Positions 9,558 to 18,803 of a DNA stretch of 64,000 nt are shown here, one piece after another. The notes under the pieces are model-generated. The model ran no database searches and was not told where the DNA came from. It worked only from the letters and a program-made list of their open reading frames with translations. Origin of the DNA: Sedimentitalea todarodis (lineage in GTDB: Bacteria > Pseudomonadota > Alphaproteobacteria > Rhodobacterales > Rhodobacteraceae); the NCBI RefSeq assembly GCF_032595355.1, contig NZ_JASMWN010000014.1, forward strand, positions 83,649 to 147,648. Direction: 5' to 3'. The position numbers and the translations under genes are program-made. Position 1 is the first letter of the stretch; the number at the start of each line of letters is the position of its first letter.

Positions 9558-10960
9558 GGAGTGGGCAAAACTTGGGGGTCTGGTCGTGCTAGGATCGGTT
9601 CTTTGCGAGGAGAACTTCCATGGATGTCCGAATAACTGTCGAGACCACCTTCGAAAACGGAAGGAAACGCTCCCATCAACTCGGCCATTTCTCACGCCCG
9701 TTCCGGCAAGCCCAACCCGAAAGCTTCGGACTCCTGCTTGAGGATGCCAGGACGCTGCTCCGGCAACTGCAGCAAGCGATGCTGCTCGATCAGATCGAGG
9801 AGATATCGGAAGCAGGCCGGAGCTGCCCCGCCTGCAATAAGGTGAGGGCCATTCATGATTACCGGCCTCGGGTTCTCGACACGCTTTTCGGTCGATTTCG
9901 CGTGCGAGTGCCGCGTATTCGCGGCTGTGGCTGTACCGCCAAACCGGAAGCTATCTCGGGTGGACCACATACCCTGCTCGGACACTTATTCCCGGATCGA
10001 GCAACCCCGGAATTGCGCCGCCTTCAAGCCGAACTTGGGTCGCGCCACTCATTTCGGGAAGCCGCACGGATCATGGAGACGTTTCTGCCTTGCGCGACGC
10101 AGATGAACACCACGGTACGCAATCGGCTGGGCAGAATTGCCAAAGAACTTAGTGATCGTGAACAATCGGTCCCTGCTGTGGATGACGGAGCGCATATTCG
10201 ATGCCGGCCAGAATATCAAAAGCGGCACCTCGATCTTGTGGTTGGGAAGATCGAAAGCCCAGATATGAGCCGCCGCTTCGGCCTCGCGCAACAAGCCGTT
10301 CGGTCTCCGGCCAATGAACTCCGGCAGGATCTATGCGCGCTAGGATGGGACGACCATCGCCCCGTCACCGTCATTTCCGACGGGGAACCCGCGCTTTCCA
10401 ATCTGGTGCGGCGCGCCGTTCGGGGGCCGGTCCGTCACATCCTCGACTGGTGGCATATCTCAATGCGAGTTCAACATGTTGCGAACGCCGTCAACGGGCT
10501 TTTGCAGGCGGAGAATTTTCCGGGGATGCCGGAACTCTTCAAACGCCCATCGGAAACATTGCGATGGTGCCTGTGGCATGGGAAAATCATGACAGCTGGT
10601 ACACGTCTTCAGTGCCTGATGATCGATTGCTCCAGGCTCTCCAAAGAAGACACCATGGTGCGCGCGGCTGCAGCACGCGTCTGGGCGCGTTGTCGCGAAC
10701 TGTACACTTATCTGGCAAATAACTGGGATGCACTCACCAACTACGGCTGGTGGCACCGCAACGGTTTTCCGATTTCATCCTCCCGTGCCGAAGGCTGTGT
10801 CGACGATATCGGAAACGCTCGTATGGGAAAACGTCGAAGGATGCGATGGTCTCCGAAAGGCGCGCACCGCGTGGCCGTCACCAGAGCTGCCGTTCTTGAC
10901 GGGCGATTGACTGTCGCTCACAGGAAACTGGCCGCCTGACCACCAGGTTTTGCCCACTCC
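9558..10960 (+). mobile_element. ISKra4-type insertion sequence
   Basis: The element is bounded by inverted repeats: GGAGTGGGCAAAACTTGG at the left (from 9558) and, as reverse complement, GGAGTGGGCAAAACCTGG at the right (ending at 10960). The single transposase gene fills most of its 1403 bp. No clear target duplication is visible in the flanks (...GCGCCTCA / CGTCTTATG...). The insertion may therefore be old, or a deletion may have removed one flank. It separates btuD from the outer-membrane protein gene. Confidence 0.88.
9620..10939 (+). CDS. ISKra4-family transposase
   Basis: 439 residues, apparently full length. An N-terminal zinc-ribbon-like part has CPAC (near residue 70) and an arginine-rich strand (RFRVRVPRIRGCGC). 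A central DDE-type domain carries VDDGAHIR, VISDGEPALSN and HILDWWHISMRVQH. A C-terminal part has NNWDALTNYGWWHRNGFPISSSRAEG, a conserved block of the ISKra4 group. The ATG at 9620 follows GAGGAGAAC. Both inverted repeats are present, so the element could be active. Confidence 0.88.
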   Translation: MDVRITVETTFENGRKRSHQLGHFSRPFRQAQPESFGLLLEDARTLLRQLQQAMLLDQIEEISEAGRSCPACNKVRAIHDYRPRVLDTLFGRFRVRVPRIRGCGCTAKPEAISGGPHTLLGHLFPDRATPELRRLQAELGSRHSFREAARIMETFLPCATQMNTTVRNRLGRIAKELSDREQSVPAVDDGAHIRCRPEYQKRHLDLVVGKIESPDMSRRFGLAQQAVRSPANELRQDLCALGWDDHRPVTVISDGEPALSNLVRRAVRGPVRHILDWWHISMRVQHVANAVNGLLQAENFPGMPELFKRPSETLRWCLWHGKIMTAGTRLQCLMIDCSRLSKEDTMVRAAAARVWARCRELYTYLANNWDALTNYGWWHRNGFPISSSRAEGCVDDIGNARMGKRRRMRWSPKGAHRVAVTRAAVLDGRLTVAHRKLAA

Positions 10961-10974
10961 CGTCTTATGATCGC

Positions 10975-11754
10975 TCAGAACTGCATGTTCAGTGCGAAGA
11001 AGATCTGCCATTTCGGCTGCCCGTCCCCTTCGTGAGCGACGCTGTATTGCGGCTCGACAAACATGTTGTAGACGGTGTCATTGGCCTGGATCACCTTGCC
11101 GAGCCGCAAACCAAGCGGGATGTTGTAATCCCCGTTGTCCAGGTCGAACGTCCAAGCAGGTGCGCTGCCGGTATACCAGCCCTGGCCGAGCTGGTAGAAG
11201 CCAAAAGGCTGAAGGGCGGCGAGCTTCACCCGTTCACGTCCGTTCGTGTCGCCGATGCCATTTCGATAGGTCAGCAGGTAGCCATACTGAAACTTCGAAC
11301 TGGTTGCGTTGAAATAGACGTTTGCGAAACCAACCTGCCACTGCTCGTTTCCCAATCGGTCATCCTGCGCCGTGGGTGCCACGATTTCGGGGCCGATGCC
11401 AAAGCTGACCGCCGGGTTGCCGGTGTCGAACAGATAGGCGGCAAAGACATCGATATCTCCCAGATCGGTGACATCGCTCATATTCGTGCCGACAGGCAAG
11501 GTGCTGACCGGCACAGACAGGCGCATCAGCCAGTTGCTGTCCCCGAGTGAAAACGGCTTGGCATAACGCAGGATGAACTGATTGGCGTCTTTGTCGCTGT
11601 CACCGGTCAATTCGCCGATATAGTAGTTCTGGATGTTAAAGGCGGTCGTATTCGCCAATGGATTGTTGGCCTGCGCACCGGCATCTTGGGCGGCAGCGAT
11701 GCCACCATTTGAAATGATTGACGCTGCAATCACGGCAATGAAAGTCTTCTTCAT
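10975..11754 (-). CDS. Outer-membrane beta-barrel-like protein ('neuromedin U'-annotated family)
   Basis: 259 residues from ATG 11754. Signal peptide MKKTFIAVIAASIISNGGIAAAQ. The mature part alternates polar and aromatic residues as in a small beta-barrel, with conserved blocks NPLANTTAFNIQNYYIGELTG, LGDIDVFAAYLFDTGNPAVS and KWQIFFALNMQF at the end (terminal Phe). The family is often misnamed neuromedin U in bacteria. It frequently sits next to DUF1254/DUF1214 genes, as here. Probably an outer-membrane channel or transporter; the substrate is unknown. Confidence 0.75.
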   Translation of the reverse strand: MKKTFIAVIAASIISNGGIAAAQDAGAQANNPLANTTAFNIQNYYIGELTGDSDKDANQFILRYAKPFSLGDSNWLMRLSVPVSTLPVGTNMSDVTDLGDIDVFAAYLFDTGNPAVSFGIGPEIVAPTAQDDRLGNEQWQVGFANVYFNATSSKFQYGYLLTYRNGIGDTNGRERVKLAALQPFGFYQLGQGWYTGSAPAWTFDLDNGDYNIPLGLRLGKVIQANDTVYNMFVEPQYSVAHEGDGQPKWQIFFALNMQF

Positions 11755-11859
11755 GAAAAGATAATCCTCTGTGTCAACTCGAGTATCCAGGGGGCACGCC
11801 TGCCGGGGCATCAAGCGACCATCCGCCATCCCTCAGGCCTTCGCCCCCTGTTCAGGCTA

Positions 11860-13386
11860 CTATTCTGCCTTCTCGATATCGCCGGGCTTCCAGCTTCCGT
11901 CCAATGCGGGTGCCGAAGGTGCGTAAAGACGGAGGATTGCGAAGAAGCCTCGCTCCGGCGCCGTTGCCAACCAGTTGCCTTCTTTTCCATCGGGCGCTTG
12001 CGGGCCGATATAGAGTGTTGTGCTGCCATCCTCGTTCTGGGCGGGCTCGTTGAGTTTGCCGAGCGAGGGGAAGGGCTGACCGTTGTCGAGGCCCGAGGCG
12101 TTTTCGGCTTCATAGAGCGTGACCGACCAAAACAGTTCTGCCGGGATGTCGGCAGGGAGGTTCAGAACATAGCTCTGATCGCCCAAGAGCGGTTCGCCGT
12201 CGGCGTCCTCGAAGCCGATCATGTAATAAGCGCCCTTTCCCGGAGTCATCGACACCATGCCCGGGCTGATCGAGAAGTAGTCGGTGAAGAACCATGCCCG
12301 TGCATCAAGATCGCGGTATCCGGCATCCGCTGACATCCAGTCGAGCCCAACCGGAACATCGGGCCAGCGCGCCGAAACATTGTTGACCGGGTTCAACCAC
12401 TGGCGGTCTTCGTAGACGCGGAAATCGGCATCGTTCAGACCATGCTGAAAGCCGATGACGCGGCTGGTCTTGTACCCTGTTTTCGCAGCGGCATCGAGGA
12501 TTGCACGGGTTTCGTCATTGGGCGCGAAATCGCGGTCGGCATCGATGCCAATGCCGTGGAGCATCCCCAGCCAATCAGGCTCGGCAAGGTTCTCGCCCTC
12601 GGTATCGACAAGATACTTGAGCTGATCAAAGGCCGTCGCGTCAGAGCGCGGCAGCATGTCATAGGAGCCGCCTGCCGCATCGGGGAATTCCATCGGTTTC
12701 GCGCTGTCCTTCTCGCCCAGCGGATAGATGACCGATTGCTTCAGCAGGTCGGTGGCCGGGCTGATGTTGTCCAGGCTCTGATAGAACGACCGCAGAAAGA
12801 AGAAAATGTTGTTGGTTCCTGAGCGATAGACATAGTGATCCGCGGGAACGTCGCCGTCCCATCCCGGCGGAACGATGAGAAAATTGCCACCCGCACCCGC
12901 ATCGGGCCCCGGAAGCCCGAGATCGCCGAAATATGCCCCGCCATCGACCGGTATCGGGCGCTGCCATGCGTCAAGGATGATCCCCTGCAGTTTCGGAGGG
13001 GCCTCGAACACCAGCGGACCACTTTCGCCCAGATCGGCGAACACCATGCCATAGATCAGGTCCGAGTTCGGCGTCGTGATCTTTGTCTTGGCATCCAGCC
13101 GCTGGGTCCAGATCGGCATGATGTTATAGCCCGTGCCGAAGGCCTCGGCCGCACCGTCGCGCATGCCCATCGTGTTCAGAAGTGGCATCGCCCAGAGATA
13201 GGATTGCGTCGCGCGCTGAAAGGTCAGTTCCTCCATCAACGTCCGGGCGGTTGCCTCGGTCGGGCGATTGTTCTCGAAGGGCAGATTGGCGAGATCCTGA
13301 ATATGTTCTGATTGCGCCGAGGCCGTGCCAGCGGCGGCTGTGAATACACAGCCCCACAATGCAGCTTTGACAATTGTTGTTCGCAT
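11860..13386 (-). CDS. Exported DUF1254/DUF1214 domain protein
   Basis: 508 residues from ATG 13386. The start is followed by a signal peptide (IVKAALWGCVFTAAAGTASAQ). The N-terminal half contains LWAMPLLNTMGMRDGAAEAF and ITTPNSDLIYGMVFADL (DUF1254). The C-terminal half contains GKGAYYMIGFEDADGEPL, LFWSVTLYEAE and FFAILRLYAPS (DUF1214). The family is periplasmic and of unknown activity. It is one of two related genes in tandem upstream of the outer-membrane protein on the same strand, probably one transcription unit. Confidence 0.85.
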   Translation of the reverse strand: MRTTIVKAALWGCVFTAAAGTASAQSEHIQDLANLPFENNRPTEATARTLMEELTFQRATQSYLWAMPLLNTMGMRDGAAEAFGTGYNIMPIWTQRLDAKTKITTPNSDLIYGMVFADLGESGPLVFEAPPKLQGIILDAWQRPIPVDGGAYFGDLGLPGPDAGAGGNFLIVPPGWDGDVPADHYVYRSGTNNIFFFLRSFYQSLDNISPATDLLKQSVIYPLGEKDSAKPMEFPDAAGGSYDMLPRSDATAFDQLKYLVDTEGENLAEPDWLGMLHGIGIDADRDFAPNDETRAILDAAAKTGYKTSRVIGFQHGLNDADFRVYEDRQWLNPVNNVSARWPDVPVGLDWMSADAGYRDLDARAWFFTDYFSISPGMVSMTPGKGAYYMIGFEDADGEPLLGDQSYVLNLPADIPAELFWSVTLYEAENASGLDNGQPFPSLGKLNEPAQNEDGSTTLYIGPQAPDGKEGNWLATAPERGFFAILRLYAPSAPALDGSWKPGDIEKAE

Positions 13387-13446
13387 GATCGCAGTCCTAA
13401 CATTTGCTGGAAGTTCACCCGCCGGCACGACCGGCGGGCGCGTTCA

Positions 13447-14943
13447 TCATTCCACGAGTTGGAAATCGTCGAGTGTGAAGCTCTTGTCGAAGAACGGCTC
13501 GAGCGGCGCATAGAGACGGAAATAGATGAACCAGCCGTCGTCGCCGACGGTTTTGAAGTGGTTGCTCTCCATCCCTGCAGGCGCATCAGGGCCGAAAAAC
13601 AGGTCAACGCTGCCGTCCTCGTTTACCTGAAGGCTTTCGGTACGGCTCCCCTTGGTGACATCCGCAATCTCGGTGCCGCCATTGTCATAGGGGCGGCGCG
13701 TTTCCTCGCTGTAGAGCGTGACCGACCAGAACTGCCCCACGGGCACATCTGCCGGAACATGCAGTTTGTAATTGCGGTCGGCGCGCAGCATGTCGCCATT
13801 CTGGTCGCGCTTTGAGGTCATGTAGACCTGGCCTTCACCCGGCTGTGGGTTGACCATGCCCTTGGTGGAGGCGACGGCCTCGTAAAACCAGGTCGCGCGT
13901 TCGTCGATCTGCTGCATCGTGTCGGTCTCTTGCTCGACGGTGAAATCGAAGCTCTTGTACCAGGACGTGCCCTCCCACCAGACATCAGTATAGCGGGGAT
14001 TGACCTGCAGATTACGGGTCATCAGTTCGCCAAGCGCGGCGCCTTCTATCAGGATCTTCTGCTGGCGCTCATCGGGGGCAAACTCTTCGCCCTTCACGAT
14101 GCCAAGGGGGGCCAGCATGGCCATCCACGGCTTGTCGATCTCGCGCACCGGCTCTTCGTTGACGATACCAGCCAGCTTTTGCCAATAGGCCAGACCGCGT
14201 GGCGACGTTGCACTCCATTCGACATCCTTGCCGTTGACGAAAGTGCTGGTCGTGGTGGAGCCCACAGGGCCCATTTTGTATTGCGAAACATAGGTGTCAT
14301 AATAGGCCGGATCGGGATCGATGATGCGGATGCCGACCAGCACGTTGTTCGTGGCACTCTGGTAGACATAGATGCCATCGGCCTGGTATTGCGTCGGATC
14401 GTCCTCGGGGCCGACGACGATATAGGTGGCCCCTTCGCCCTTGTCGGGCCCGGTCAGGCCGAGATCGAACACCGGCCTCATCCACATGTCCAGAACACCG
14501 CCCGCGGTCTGGCCTGCCGGATAGTCGATCTGGATCGGACCGTCAGACAGATCGGTGAAGTTGAAGATATAGGGCGTGGTCAGGTTGGCGGTAACGATGC
14601 CACGCTTTTCCTTGAGCGATTCCAGCACGGCAAAGGCACCGGGTTCATCCGTGCCATAGGCCGCGCCCTGACTGTCGCGCCAGGTTGTCGTGCTGACAAG
14701 CGGTGTCGACCAGATATAGGCCTGCGCGGCCCGTTGCAGGTCCATCGCATCGAACAGACGCTGGGATGCGTCCTCGTCGAAATAGCTGTCCTGCAATTCA
14801 ATCGTGCCCGCAGGTGTATCGATCACCTCGTCACCACTGAGCGTCGCCTGATCAAGTGGGATGGCATCCTGCGCGAGGCATGAGAGTGCCGTTGTGCAAA
14901 GAAACGCTGCGGTCAAAGTCGCCGTAGTGATCATGCGGGTCAT
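13447..14943 (-). CDS. Second exported DUF1254/DUF1214 domain protein
   Basis: 498 residues. Signal peptide MITTATLTAAFLCTTALSCLAQ. It has the same two-domain plan as its neighbour: IWSTPLVSTTTWRDSQGAAYG and LTTPYIFNFTDLSDGPIQ (DUF1254), then EGQVYMTSKRDQNGDM, QFWSVTLYSEETRRPYDN and WFIYFRLYAPLEPFFDKS (DUF1214). It lies 60 bp upstream of its paralogue with no promoter obvious between them. The two proteins are clearly divergent in sequence, so this is an old duplication rather than a recent one. Function unknown. Confidence 0.85.
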   Translation of the reverse strand: MTRMITTATLTAAFLCTTALSCLAQDAIPLDQATLSGDEVIDTPAGTIELQDSYFDEDASQRLFDAMDLQRAAQAYIWSTPLVSTTTWRDSQGAAYGTDEPGAFAVLESLKEKRGIVTANLTTPYIFNFTDLSDGPIQIDYPAGQTAGGVLDMWMRPVFDLGLTGPDKGEGATYIVVGPEDDPTQYQADGIYVYQSATNNVLVGIRIIDPDPAYYDTYVSQYKMGPVGSTTTSTFVNGKDVEWSATSPRGLAYWQKLAGIVNEEPVREIDKPWMAMLAPLGIVKGEEFAPDERQQKILIEGAALGELMTRNLQVNPRYTDVWWEGTSWYKSFDFTVEQETDTMQQIDERATWFYEAVASTKGMVNPQPGEGQVYMTSKRDQNGDMLRADRNYKLHVPADVPVGQFWSVTLYSEETRRPYDNGGTEIADVTKGSRTESLQVNEDGSVDLFFGPDAPAGMESNHFKTVGDDGWFIYFRLYAPLEPFFDKSFTLDDFQLVE

Positions 14944-15061
14944 TATCTGAAGTCCTTTTTGTGGGATTTAGCCCTCCACGGACCCGGATGGTTCCGCAAA
15001 GATGCATCTGTTTCGCTAGCGGTAAATGGCCGGTCCGGAACCGGCGTTGCAAGCATGGGCG

Positions 15062-15319
15062 TCATGTACGGCCTCCATTTGACCCGGTTCTTCGCGCCAG
15101 TGGCGGCGCGAGCCATTCTTCGATTTCGCAACGAAGCTCCGATTGCAGCCGGGTGTAATCGTCGAGCATCGCCTCGGAAGGGTCAGAACGCGCGTGAAGA
15201 CGCCTGAGCACCTCGCGCACCTCCTGATAGTCGCTCCAGGCGGCCTCGAATTCTTCGTTCTCACGCCTCAGCCGCTGAACTTCCAGTTCGCGCTGTTTGA
15301 ATGGATCGTCGTCGTTCAT
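15062..15319 (-). CDS. Small highly charged coiled-coil protein, unknown
   Basis: 85 residues from ATG 15319 (a TTG three codons earlier is also possible). The sequence is rich in Glu, Arg and Leu with heptad-like spacing (FKQRELEVQRLRRENEEFEA), suggesting one long coiled coil. No membrane segment, signal or known family. It lies 120 bp upstream of the DUF1254 gene on the same strand. Confidence 0.5.
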   Translation of the reverse strand: MNDDDPFKQRELEVQRLRRENEEFEAAWSDYQEVREVLRRLHARSDPSEAMLDDYTRLQSELRCEIEEWLAPPLARRTGSNGGRT

Positions 15320-15597
15320 CCCAAACAAGTTCCCGCTTTTCCCGCTACCTCAACCAGAAGGGCCAATCGGCGGTTCTTGGGGGCAATCCTGCCGAAAGAA
15401 CGGTCTCTGGGTAAGTTACCGCAAGGTAGCAATATCGTTACACGCATGAATCCTTTGATCTTTTCAGAGATAATTCAGGATGGATTGTTGCCAGCTGCCG
15501 GGCCGTTTGGCACAAAGATGACGCAAGCCAGCTGCCAGCAACCAAGAATCTGATCGAATTGAGCGAGCCAACATCGCTTGATGGAGGAACTCGACCA

Positions 15598-17358
15598 ATG
15601 TCCGACGCGCCGGCGACACGTCAGGGAACAATTGTTTCCGCTCCAGTTACCGATGAGGCGGCGCGGCAGCAGCTTCAGCGCATCCTCGCCTCACCCACCT
15701 TCACGAGATCGGCACAAAGGCGCGCGTTCCTGACCCATGTGGTCGAGAACACGGTTTCCGGCAACTTTGATGCGCTGCGGGGCGATGAGATCGCCGTCGC
15801 GGTGTTCAATCGTGGCGACGATTTCGACCCGCAGTGCGATCCGGTGGTTCGGATCGAAGCGCGCCGCCTGCGCAAGGATCTGGATGATTATTTCGCGGTT
15901 GCCGGGGCGAATGATCCCGTGCTGATCGCGATTCCCAAAGGCGGGTATCGCGCGACGATCACGTGGCGTGAGGGCACAGAGCGCTCCGTCCCGGCGGCGC
16001 CAATCCCGCCCGAGGCGGCAAGGACCGACCCAAACAAATCTTATCTGCCGAGACTTGGAATCTCTGCCGTCGCTGTCGCCGCACTGGTTGTACTTGGCAT
16101 TGTGGTTCTTGGCTTGTGGCCGGACCGGACGCCACCGGAACCACTCGGCCCGCCCGGTCTTGCCGTGGCCCCGTTCGAAGCGCGCAGTTCAACACCCGAG
16201 GATACATTCTTTGCACATGGCTTGTCGGATCAGGTCGTCAACGACTTGCAGCCTTTCGGCACCATCCGCGTCTTTGCGTTGCCCGAGGAACGTATCGCGA
16301 CGACGTCAACCAATCTCAAAGCGCTCAATACCGAATACGGGATCGAATACATTCTGACCGGCACCTATCGTGGTCTCTTGGATGGCAGTTCTGGTCGTTT
16401 GGTGGCGCAATTGCTGCGCACCGATGGCGAGGTCGTCTGGAGCCACGACTATGACATCGCACGCGACGCGGCCAACTTCATCTCGGTGCAAGATCGGCTG
16501 GCTGCGGACATTGCCGTGCAGCTCGGCCAGATCTACGGAGTCGTCACGGTCGACTTGACCGGCCGGATCGGCACACGGAACGCGCCAAGCGACGAGACCT
16601 TTGCCTGCCTGCTCCAGGCACATGAATACCGTCGGACCGTTGCGTCGAGCCTGCGGGGGAGCGTTGCCGAGTGCGTCGAAGTCGCCGTAAAGCGCGACCC
16701 GCAGAATGCCGAAGCCTGGGCCATGGCCGGGTTCATCAGACGGGATCAGGCAGTGATGGAGAAGCAAGACGAGGTAACGCGTCAGGCGAAACTTGACAGC
16801 GCACTGAAGGCTGTGGAGCGGGCCATCGAACTGGACCCCTTGAGCATTGCCGCCCTTCAGGCCCATGCCGCCATTCTCCAGTCCACCGGAGACTTTGATG
16901 GAGCTGAGGCGACGATCCGCAAGGCGCTGGAACTCAACCCGAACGATCCAGAGACGCTGCATCAGTTGGGCTGGCGGTTGGCGGTGCGCGGCCGGTTTGA
17001 AGAGGGCGTGGGGTATATCCGCGAGGCGATTGCCCGATCCATCGATCCGCCGGCGCGCTACTACAACCTCGTGGCGATCGACGACCTCATGGCGGATGAC
17101 TATGAAGAGATGCTGTCCTCGGCCGAGATCAGCGCGTCAGGCGGCTCTGCCGTGGGGCTGGCCCTCGCAGCCATCGCCCAAACCCGAGCGCAGTCCGGCT
17201 CGGCCCTGGCCGCACAGGCTGCTCTCGCTCAACTGGCTGCGTCCCGGACCCTGATGGCAACGTCCCCGCTTGAATACATGAGCCAATACGGAACACGCGA
17301 GGACATTATGGACAAGATCATAGCCGGAATGATCGAAGCAGGCTGGACACGGCCATAG
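15598..17358 (+). CDS. Winged-helix-like / single-TM / TPR signalling protein
   Basis: 586 residues from ATG 15598, preceded by TGGAGGA at 10 bp; an earlier ATG at 15559 lacks such a site. The N-terminal 100 residues (FTRSAQRRAFLTHVVENTVS, DDFDPQCDPVVRIEARRLRK, IAIPKGGYRATI) form the DNA-binding-like domain found at the start of many alphaproteobacterial TPR or cyclase proteins. A TM segment follows at about 150-172. A FlgO-like part then has LAVAPFEARSS and FAHGLSDQVVNDL, and TPRs occupy about 340-470 (AIELDPLSIAALQAHAAILQ, ALELNPNDPETLHQLGWRLA). It probably links an envelope signal to cytosolic DNA or a partner. The next plus-strand gene is the CHAT protein; a link is speculative. Confidence 0.75.
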   Translation: MSDAPATRQGTIVSAPVTDEAARQQLQRILASPTFTRSAQRRAFLTHVVENTVSGNFDALRGDEIAVAVFNRGDDFDPQCDPVVRIEARRLRKDLDDYFAVAGANDPVLIAIPKGGYRATITWREGTERSVPAAPIPPEAARTDPNKSYLPRLGISAVAVAALVVLGIVVLGLWPDRTPPEPLGPPGLAVAPFEARSSTPEDTFFAHGLSDQVVNDLQPFGTIRVFALPEERIATTSTNLKALNTEYGIEYILTGTYRGLLDGSSGRLVAQLLRTDGEVVWSHDYDIARDAANFISVQDRLAADIAVQLGQIYGVVTVDLTGRIGTRNAPSDETFACLLQAHEYRRTVASSLRGSVAECVEVAVKRDPQNAEAWAMAGFIRRDQAVMEKQDEVTRQAKLDSALKAVERAIELDPLSIAALQAHAAILQSTGDFDGAEATIRKALELNPNDPETLHQLGWRLAVRGRFEEGVGYIREAIARSIDPPARYYNLVAIDDLMADDYEEMLSSAEISASGGSAVGLALAAIAQTRAQSGSALAAQAALAQLAASRTLMATSPLEYMSQYGTREDIMDKIIAGMIEAGWTRP

Positions 17359-17709
17359 GCGAGAGGATTTTAGGTGGGCGCATCGCAACCACATCGTGTC
17401 GCAGGCGATTTGGATTTGTGGAATCAGTCTCGCCTTCTTCAAGTCACCAGACCAGAGAGGATTTAGCTGCCGTCGGGTGGCGCCCGGGCGATCTGATCAA
17501 CTCACCCTTCAGTACGAAAACGGCCCCACTCAGTCCTCGTCATCCTCACTTTGGTGCAGCTTCCACCAATATCAGAACGAGCATGTCTTCGCGTGTTCAA
17601 ACCCAATCAACGAAAGATTTGGCTGAACTGGGTTTTCAAACAGCCTCTGGACAGAAACGTATAGGGATCGATCACAAACGACGTGAATTCCATTGGTTCG
17701 ATGACTGAA
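17359..17709. other. Intergenic region, nothing recognised
   Basis: 350 bp between the TPR protein and the minus-strand membrane gene end. Open frames up to about 95 codons occur but have no Shine-Dalgarno and resemble no family known to me. No strong terminator hairpin was seen. Confidence 0.4.
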
Positions 17710-18366
17710 TCACGGCCTGCACAGGGCTTGGTTGGTCACCGTCTCGATCAGTGCGATTTCGGAAAGCGGCATGATCATGATTGGCTGCCGTGGCGCCCTT
17801 GTGCTCATGTAGCCAGCGTATGCATAAAGATACCGTCGATCCATGAAGACTTTCCGCAGGCAGGTCGAGGCGCCGAGATTGCCACGAACGACGAAGACAT
17901 CATTGAGAGGACTATCCTCTCGTGCAACGACCCTGATCCGAACAAAGTTCTGGTAATTTTGCTCGAACAGTTCAGGAACCTGTCGTCCGGCGCGAACCGC
18001 ACCGATCTGCGCAGCACCAACAAGCATCAAAAGTGCCAGAACCGAAGCCACAAGTAGTAAGACTGGACTACCTCGCATCCCAAGGGATCTGTGTGCGAGG
18101 AAAAGGCCAACTCCAATAGCTGCCGCGAAAGCAAAGATTGTCAGAACCCCGTCCCTGAAGACCCAGAGGGCGAAGCCCGAGTAAGTCGATGTATCGAGAC
18201 CATCAATCGCCGCAAGATTCAGGCCGAGTTCGGCAAAGTATCTATCCGCATAGGACCAGCCAGCGAGGAAGACGAGTGCTCCGAGATAAAGCGAAGCAAG
18301 CCCCGCCTTGATGATGAGTATAACGACACCCGAAAGAGCCGCTGAATCGTCTACTTCGTCAGTCAA
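17710..18366 (-). CDS. Small multi-pass membrane protein, unknown
   Basis: 218 residues if started at the TTG at 18366, which overlaps the stop of the upstream gene (TTGACTGA). GAGG lies about 10 bp in front. An open frame continues upstream, but that part overlaps the neighbouring secreted-protein gene and is compositionally unlike a protein. About three to four membrane spans are visible (VVILIIKAGLASLYLGALVF, LTIFAFAAAIGVGLFLA, VLLLVASVLALLMLVGAAQ). A C-terminal domain of about 85 residues with two Cys would lie on one side of the membrane. Family not recognised. It is translationally coupled to the Cys-rich exported protein. Confidence 0.6.
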   Translation of the reverse strand: MTDEVDDSAALSGVVILIIKAGLASLYLGALVFLAGWSYADRYFAELGLNLAAIDGLDTSTYSGFALWVFRDGVLTIFAFAAAIGVGLFLAHRSLGMRGSPVLLLVASVLALLMLVGAAQIGAVRAGRQVPELFEQNYQNFVRIRVVAREDSPLNDVFVVRGNLGASTCLRKVFMDRRYLYAYAGYMSTRAPRQPIMIMPLSEIALIETVTNQALCRP

Positions 18367-18715
18367 CGGCCTCTTCCTCGCGCAAGGGACCGGAGTCCGG
18401 AAGCCTCGGAATGTCCTCCGAGCAGGCATTGCCTGGCTCACATGCAATCGCGGTACAGGGGTTGCAAGCGCCAGTCCCTGCCTGCACGCGACCAAACTCG
18501 GCTTGATTCTGGATCGCTTCTCGAGACTGCAGGTCCGCTGTCTGGCAGACCACTCGCTCGGCAGCACGGTTCGGGATTGAACGCGCCTCGCAGCCATAAC
18601 GAACGATATCTTGGGTCACCGCATGTGCGAGGCAAAAGCAGGATTCCTGCGCATAACCCCCGCTGTTCCAAACCGCAGCAGATAAAGATGCAATCAGAGT
18701 TAGTGACATACGCAT
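18359..18715 (-). CDS. Small Cys-rich exported protein, unknown
   Basis: 118 residues from ATG 18715 (an ATG two codons later is also possible). The signal peptide is MRMSLTLIASLSAAVWNSGGYAQ. The mature chain has eight Cys (26, 28, 42, 57, 84, 87, 92, 98), including CFC, CNPC and two more pairs, suggesting a disulfide-rich periplasmic fold. Its stop overlaps the start of the membrane gene by 8 bp. It is divergent from the CHAT gene at 18804 with about 90 bp between, so a shared control region is likely. Family not recognised. Confidence 0.55.
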   Translation of the reverse strand: MRMSLTLIASLSAAVWNSGGYAQESCFCLAHAVTQDIVRYGCEARSIPNRAAERVVCQTADLQSREAIQNQAEFGRVQAGTGACNPCTAIACEPGNACSEDIPRLPDSGPLREEEAVD

Positions 18716-18803
18716 TGGCAACTCAATCTTCGAGATTTGGCCAAACACCCGATTCGTGAGAGTATAGCCATGCCTGTTTCAATTCATAGGGGAGTCAGAA
18801 ATC

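Noticed and set aside
18366..18597. Upstream 77-residue extension of the membrane protein
   Set aside because: It overlaps almost all of the Cys-rich exported gene, is basic and Ser/Arg-rich, and lacks a Shine-Dalgarno, while the TTG overlap start is well placed.
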